This document shows positions 60,660 to 64,000 of a DNA stretch of 64,000 bases, in pieces. The position numbers were made by a program, and so were the translations under genes. The notes under the pieces are model-generated. The model was not told the DNA's origin. It made no database searches and saw nothing but the letters and a program-made list of their open reading frames with translations. This DNA comes from Sphingomonas parapaucimobilis NBRC 15100 (GTDB lineage: Bacteria > Pseudomonadota > Alphaproteobacteria > Sphingomonadales > Sphingomonadaceae), in contig NZ_BBPI01000018.1 in the NCBI RefSeq assembly GCF_000787715.1, forward strand, positions 53,940 through 117,939, given 5' to 3'. How positions within the stretch are numbered: the stretch's first letter is position 1; each line of letters starts with the position of its first letter.

Positions 60660-61046
60660 ATGAAGCCTGGCATCCATTATGAATTCCATCACATGGGTAT
60701 CCCGACGGATATTCCCCATGATGGCGAGCAATTCAGCGCCAAGGCCGGGCTCTACACCGCCGACAATCCCGGCAAATTCCGTATCCAGTGGCACCGCTTC
60801 ACGCCCGACTCGCCGCTGCACCCGCTGATCCGCACCATGCCGCATCCCGCCTTCAAGGTCGCCGATCTGGCGGCGGCGATCGAGGGGGAGACGGTGTTGC
60901 TTGGCCCCTATGAGCCGATCGACGGCTATCATGTCGCGATCATCGACGATGGCGGCGTGCCGGTCGAATTGATCCAGACGACCCTTTCCGACGAAGAGAT
61001 CTGGGGGCGGGCGCGTAGCGGGCAGGGCGCGCTCTATCGTGCATGA
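60660..61046 (+). CDS. VOC-like (glyoxalase superfamily) hypothetical protein
   Basis: A 128 aa protein: MKPGIHYEFHHMGIPTDIPHDGEQFS begins with the HHxGIP pattern of vicinal-oxygen-chelate proteins, a first metal ligand; VAIIDDGGVPVELIQTTLSDEEIW supplies the C-terminal Glu ligand. Two beta-alpha-beta-beta-beta halves are plausible. The substrate is unknown. It lies 63 bp after the beta-galactosidase stop and GAAAGGATCCGG is a fair ribosome site, so it may be co-transcribed. Confidence 0.8.
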   Translation: MKPGIHYEFHHMGIPTDIPHDGEQFSAKAGLYTADNPGKFRIQWHRFTPDSPLHPLIRTMPHPAFKVADLAAAIEGETVLLGPYEPIDGYHVAIIDDGGVPVELIQTTLSDEEIWGRARSGQGALYRA

Positions 61047-61050
61047 CGGG

Positions 61051-61076
61051 GGCTCCTCCCCAGATCGGGGAGGAGC
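61051..61076. repeat. short palindrome between convergent genes (family A half-site)
   Basis: CTCCTCCCCAGATCGGGGAG with extra pairs; it could serve as a bidirectional terminator stem but lacks a T run. Confidence 0.6.
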
Positions 61077-61085
61077 GGGGTGGCG

Positions 61086-61391
61086 TTACCGGACGGCGGC
61101 GGCCTGGTTGTCGATGACCGCCTCGCGATGCTCCGGGCTCATCGCGGCGGCGTTGACGTCCGCCGCCTTGATCGCATCGGCGCGATCCTCGGCATAGTCG
61201 CGGGTCTTTTCGGCCTGCTTGTCGAGCATCTTGGCCTGGTTGCGCAGCGCGTCTGCCTGATCTTCCATGCCATCGGCGCGGTTGTCGGCGGCCTTCTCGA
61301 CATTCTCGGCCAGCTTGTCGGTGCCCTTGCTGTTGCAGGCGGACAGCGACACCAGGCTGGCGGCCATCAGCAGGCCGATGCGGATCTTCAT
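61086..61391 (-). CDS. small Ala/Asp-rich lipoprotein (101 aa)
   Basis: Lipoprotein with leader MKIRIGLLMAASLVSLSAC and a mature chain of near-continuous helical, charged heptad-like sequence (ENVEKAADNRADGMEDQADALRNQ, split at Gly, then DKQAEKTRDYAEDRADAIK), reminiscent of Lpp-type or coiled-coil envelope proteins; no family recognised. Start at 61391 rather than the ATG at 61397, because GGGAGA ends 1 bp before the latter and 7 bp before the former. Confidence 0.78.
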   Translation of the reverse strand: MKIRIGLLMAASLVSLSACNSKGTDKLAENVEKAADNRADGMEDQADALRNQAKMLDKQAEKTRDYAEDRADAIKAADVNAAAMSPEHREAVIDNQAAAVR

Positions 61392-61526
61392 GCTCATTCT
61401 CCCTGTTTGCATCGGGAGGAATAACCGGATCGGATGCTTTTCCGTTCCGCTGTCGTAACGCTGACATAACGGGCGGGCGTCCGAATATCCTTGAACCCCG
61501 CTGCCCGGACCGGCAAATGGACGGGC

Positions 61527-62735
61527 ATGAAGCGCAAGACTGGCCAGGACCGTTCGATCACCTCCCAATGGCGTCCCGCGACGCAGGCCGTGCGCGGCGG
61601 CACCGCGCGGTCGGAATATGGCGAGACCTCCGAGGCGCTCTTCCTGACCTCGGGCTATTGCTATGACCGGGCAGGGGACGCGGCGGCACGGTTCGCGGGC
61701 GAGCAGGAGGGGATGACCTATTCCCGCCTCCAGAACCCGACCGTCGAGATGCTGGAACAGCGTATCGCGCTGTTGGAGGGCGCGGAGGCGTGCCGCACCA
61801 TGGCGTCGGGCATGGCGGCGATGACGGCGGTGCTGCTTTGCCAGTTGCAGGCGGGCGACCATCTGGTCGGTGGCCGCGCGGCCTTCGGGTCGTGCCGCTG
61901 GCTGACCGATACGCTGTTGCCCAAGTTCGGCATCGCCACCACCGTCGTTGATGCCCGCGACCCGCAGGCGTTCCTCGACGCGGTGCGGCCCGAGACCAAG
62001 GTCTTCTTTTTCGAGACGCCCGCCAACCCGACGATGGACGTGGCGGACCTGGAGGCGATCTGCGCCATTGCGCGCGAACGTGGCATCACCACGGTCGTCG
62101 ACAATGCCTTCGCCACCCCCGCGCTCCAGCGGCCGATGGATTTCGGCGCGGACGTCACCGCCTATTCCGCCACCAAGATGATGGACGGGCAGGGGCGCGT
62201 GCTGGCGGGCGCGGTGTGCGGGACCGAGGACTTCATCACCAACACGCTGCTGCCCTTCACCCGCAACACCGGACCGACCCTGTCGGCGTTCAACGCCTGG
62301 GTGGTGTTGAAGGGGCTGGAGACTCTGGACCTGCGTATCCATCGCCAGTCGGAGTCGGCGCTGAAGGTCGCGACCTTCCTGGAGGGCCGCGTGCCCCGCG
62401 TCCTGTGCCCCGCGCTGCCCAGCCATCCGCAGCACGAACTCGCCATGCGCCAGATGAAGGCGGGCGGCAGCATCTTCGCGCTGGAACTCGATGGCGGTCG
62501 CGAACAGGCGCATGGTCTGCTCGATGCGCTGGAGCTGATCGACATCTCGAACAATATCGGCGACTCGCGCTCGCTGATGACCCATCCCGCCTCGACCACC
62601 CATGCGGGCGTCGCCGAGGACAAGCGGGTCGAGATGGGCATCGGCGAGGGGATGCTGCGCCTGAATGTCGGGCTGGAGGATGCGGACGACCTGATCGACG
62701 ATCTCGACCAGGCACTCCGCGTCGTGGGTCTGTGA
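61527..62735 (+). CDS. metZ: O-succinylhomoserine sulfhydrylase
   Basis: PLP-dependent Cys/Met-metabolism enzyme making homocysteine from O-succinyl(or acetyl)homoserine and sulfide. In the 402 aa protein TQAVRGGTARSEYGETSEALFLTSGY (split) and SRLQNPTVEMLE match MetZ, PLP-binding Lys217 sits in AYSATKMMDG, and the C-terminal SLMTHPASTTHA is the family end. 'TSEALFLTSGY' distinguishes MetZ from MetB. Coupled to apaG by a GTGA overlap. Confidence 0.95.
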   Translation: MKRKTGQDRSITSQWRPATQAVRGGTARSEYGETSEALFLTSGYCYDRAGDAAARFAGEQEGMTYSRLQNPTVEMLEQRIALLEGAEACRTMASGMAAMTAVLLCQLQAGDHLVGGRAAFGSCRWLTDTLLPKFGIATTVVDARDPQAFLDAVRPETKVFFFETPANPTMDVADLEAICAIARERGITTVVDNAFATPALQRPMDFGADVTAYSATKMMDGQGRVLAGAVCGTEDFITNTLLPFTRNTGPTLSAFNAWVVLKGLETLDLRIHRQSESALKVATFLEGRVPRVLCPALPSHPQHELAMRQMKAGGSIFALELDGGREQAHGLLDALELIDISNNIGDSRSLMTHPASTTHAGVAEDKRVEMGIGEGMLRLNVGLEDADDLIDDLDQALRVVGL

Positions 62736-63130
62736 AGGCGCTTTTCTCCCATGCGCTGACCACCGGGCCGGTGACGGTCCGGGTGTCGGTCAGCTATCTG
62801 CCCGAACAGTCCGAGCCGCAGCGCGGGCGCTGGTTCTGGGCCTATCATGTCCGTATCGAGAATGAGGGCGACCAGCCGGTCCAGCTGCTCACCCGGCGCT
62901 GGATCATCACCGATGCGCGCGGCGCGCGCCACTCGGTCGAGGGTGAGGGCGTGGTCGGCGAGCAGCCGGTGATCCAGCCGGGCGCATCCTATGACTATGT
63001 CTCCGGCTGTCCGCTGGCGACGACCAGCGGGGCGATGCAGGGCAGTTACCGGATGGTCGGCGCGGATGGCGTGACCTTCGACGTGGCCATCCCCCATTTC
63101 GCGCTCATTGCCCCGGCGGTGGAGACATGA
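62732..63130 (+). CDS. apaG: ApaG protein (Co2+/Mg2+ efflux-associated)
   Basis: A 132 aa immunoglobulin-like ApaG fold: VRVSVSYLPEQSEPQRGRWFWAYHVRIEN (two parts), LLTRRWIITDARG, GEGVVGEQPVIQPGASYDYVSGCPLATTSGAMQGSY (read in parts). Linked with Co2+ sensitivity in Salmonella; biochemical role unclear. GTG start overlaps metZ by 4 bp (GTGA), and its stop overlaps the LysR gene by 4 bp. Confidence 0.95.
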   Translation: MKALFSHALTTGPVTVRVSVSYLPEQSEPQRGRWFWAYHVRIENEGDQPVQLLTRRWIITDARGARHSVEGEGVVGEQPVIQPGASYDYVSGCPLATTSGAMQGSYRMVGADGVTFDVAIPHFALIAPAVET

Positions 63131-63906
63131 AGCGGACGCATCTGCCGCTCAACGGCCTGCGCGTGCTGGACGCCGCCGCCCGCCATCTGAGCTTCACCCG
63201 CGCCGCCGACGAGCTGGCCGTTACCCCCGCGGCCGTCGGGCAGCAGATTCGCGCGCTGGAGGATACGCTGGGCGTCGTGCTGTTCCGCCGCACGACGCGC
63301 GGGCTGGAACTGACACCCGAGGCCGAGGCGGGGCTGGCGCCCTTGCGTGCAGGGTTCCTGCAATTCGAGGATGCCGTGCGCGCGATGCAGGCCGGCCAGT
63401 CCTCCAAGTCGCTGACCATCGCCGCGCCGCGCGACGTGACCGAGAAGTGGCTGATGCCGCGCCTGGCCGGCATCGCCGCGAACGACCCGGACCTGCGTTT
63501 CTCGCTGATCGCGTCGGACGAGGGGCTGGACTTTACCGAGGCCAATCTGGACCTCGCCATCCGCTGGGGCGATGGCCCTGGCGGGTTGGAGGGCGAGGCG
63601 ATCGAGTCGGACGGGATGATTCCGATCGGCCCCGCCAATGCGCCGCTGATCGCCTGGCCGGGTGCGCCGGAAGAGGGGACGCCGCTGGTCCGCGTCACCG
63701 ATGCGGGCCTCGCGATCGATGCGGTCGCTGCCGGGCTGGGCCGGGCCATCGTGCCGCAACTGCTCGCCGAACGCGACCTCGCCGAGGGGCGCGTGGTCGC
63801 CACCGGCGAAGCGGTGCCCTCACGCATGGGATACTGGCTGGTCGCCCCGCTGCCGCAATGGCGCCAGCAAAAGGTCAAGGCGCTGGTCGAGGCGCTGGGC
63901 GGCTGA
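63127..63906 (+). CDS. LysR family transcriptional regulator (GcvA-like)
   Basis: A 259 aa LTTR. N-terminal winged HTH (LNGLRVLDAAARHLSFTRAADELAVTPAAVGQQI, read in halves; residues ~8-45) resembles GcvA/AmpR regulators, followed by a truncated periplasmic-binding-like effector domain (ITIAAPRDVTEKWLMPRL...). It is coupled to apaG by an ATGA overlap, so it may control the metZ-apaG cluster rather than a divergent gene. The inducer is unknown. Confidence 0.93.
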   Translation: MKRTHLPLNGLRVLDAAARHLSFTRAADELAVTPAAVGQQIRALEDTLGVVLFRRTTRGLELTPEAEAGLAPLRAGFLQFEDAVRAMQAGQSSKSLTIAAPRDVTEKWLMPRLAGIAANDPDLRFSLIASDEGLDFTEANLDLAIRWGDGPGGLEGEAIESDGMIPIGPANAPLIAWPGAPEEGTPLVRVTDAGLAIDAVAAGLGRAIVPQLLAERDLAEGRVVATGEAVPSRMGYWLVAPLPQWRQQKVKALVEALGG

Positions 63907-64000
63907 TCCTCCCCGGCACGGGGAGGGGGACCATGCGCAGCATGGTGGAGGGGTCGCGCCCCAAAGGCCGTCCTATGTGGAAGCCCCCCCCCCCCCCCCC
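63907..64000. repeat. REPIN-like repeat, family A copy 7 (cut by window edge, artificial C run)
   Basis: The left half matches copy 1 (CCTCCCCGGCACGGGGAGGGGG...ATGGTGGAGG...TATGTGGAAG) and starts immediately after the LysR stop. From 63984 the sequence is a run of at least 17 C, where the other copies have C6-C7 followed by TCCGTCAGG, so the run is probably an assembly artefact. Confidence 0.75.

Noticed and set aside
61398..61526. SAM-II-type riboswitch before metZ, as found in other alphaproteobacteria
   Set aside because: The leader lacks the conserved SAM-II core and pseudoknot sequence; only a weak repeat (TGTCGTAACG/TGACATAACG) is present.

Overview
The window is a GC-rich (roughly 65-68%), gene-dense piece of an alphaproteobacterial chromosome, most likely Sphingomonas or a close relative (Sphingomonadaceae). 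This rests on gene content and order that I recognise: a stand-alone F0 operon with both b' and b subunits, groESL behind a CIRCE operator, petABC, a dciA/mutY divergent pair followed by DsbA-like proteins, a DUF3297 protein, a PRMT-free ydbH-ynbE-ydbL set, and the palindromic intergenic repeats typical of that family. There is no tRNA, rRNA, prophage, integron, transposase or CRISPR array that I can see; almost everything is core or housekeeping. The window edges cut a dienelactone hydrolase gene (left) and an intergenic repeat ending in a long C run (right).

Layout. 1-8.4 kb: dienelactone hydrolase, a frameshifted glutathione S-transferase, glutathione reductase, glucose-6-phosphate isomerase, a low-GC orphan, an acetyltransferase and SppA. 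8.4-10.7 kb: groES-groEL with sigma70-like promoter, CIRCE and terminator. 11.1-16.4 kb: two tandem DsbA-like thioredoxin-fold proteins and dciA on the minus strand, divergent from mutY, a beta-lactamase-fold hydrolase and nudC. 16.5-21.8 kb: prephenate dehydratase, membrane cytochrome c, nitronate monooxygenase, shikimate dehydrogenase-like protein, EVE protein, a glycine-zipper protein and DUF3297. 22-30.3 kb: ABC-F ATPase, a secreted protein, a Met/Asn-rich lipoprotein, lipB, two membrane proteins, and an apt-trmL-hemF-GNAT cluster. 30.5-33.3 kb: cytochrome bc1 (petABC).

33.5-41.2 kb: a Gly/Arg-rich lipoprotein, MaoC hydratase, nucleotide-pyrophosphatase-like lipoprotein, a BLUF photoreceptor, ychF, a 2OG-Fe(II) oxygenase overlapping pth, an orphan glycosyltransferase and radC. 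41.3-45.1 kb: ydbH-ynbE-ydbL, an envelope phospholipid-transport set. 45.3-48.2 kb: atpI-B-E-F'-F. 48.4-54.5 kb: a SugE-type SMR exporter, uvrC, a lower-GC insert with a YafY-type regulator divergent from a monooxygenase-like gene, recO and leuB. 54.5-57 kb: a polyprenyl-phosphate sugar synthase/GtrA fusion convergent with a PMT-family mannosyltransferase, which together suggest protein O-mannosylation. 57-64 kb: a soluble chemoreceptor, GH35 beta-galactosidase, VOC-like protein, small lipoprotein, metZ-apaG-lysR.

The most unusual feature of the window is non-coding: at least two families of paired palindromic (REPIN-like) repeats occupy many intergenic spaces, often abutting stop codons within a few bases. 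I found no convincing complete undescribed system; the best leads are those repeats, the oxygenase-pth coupling, the O-mannosylation pair, the structured sugE leader, the 20-bp direct repeats ahead of the secreted protein at 24 kb, and the low-GC orphan at 5 kb.
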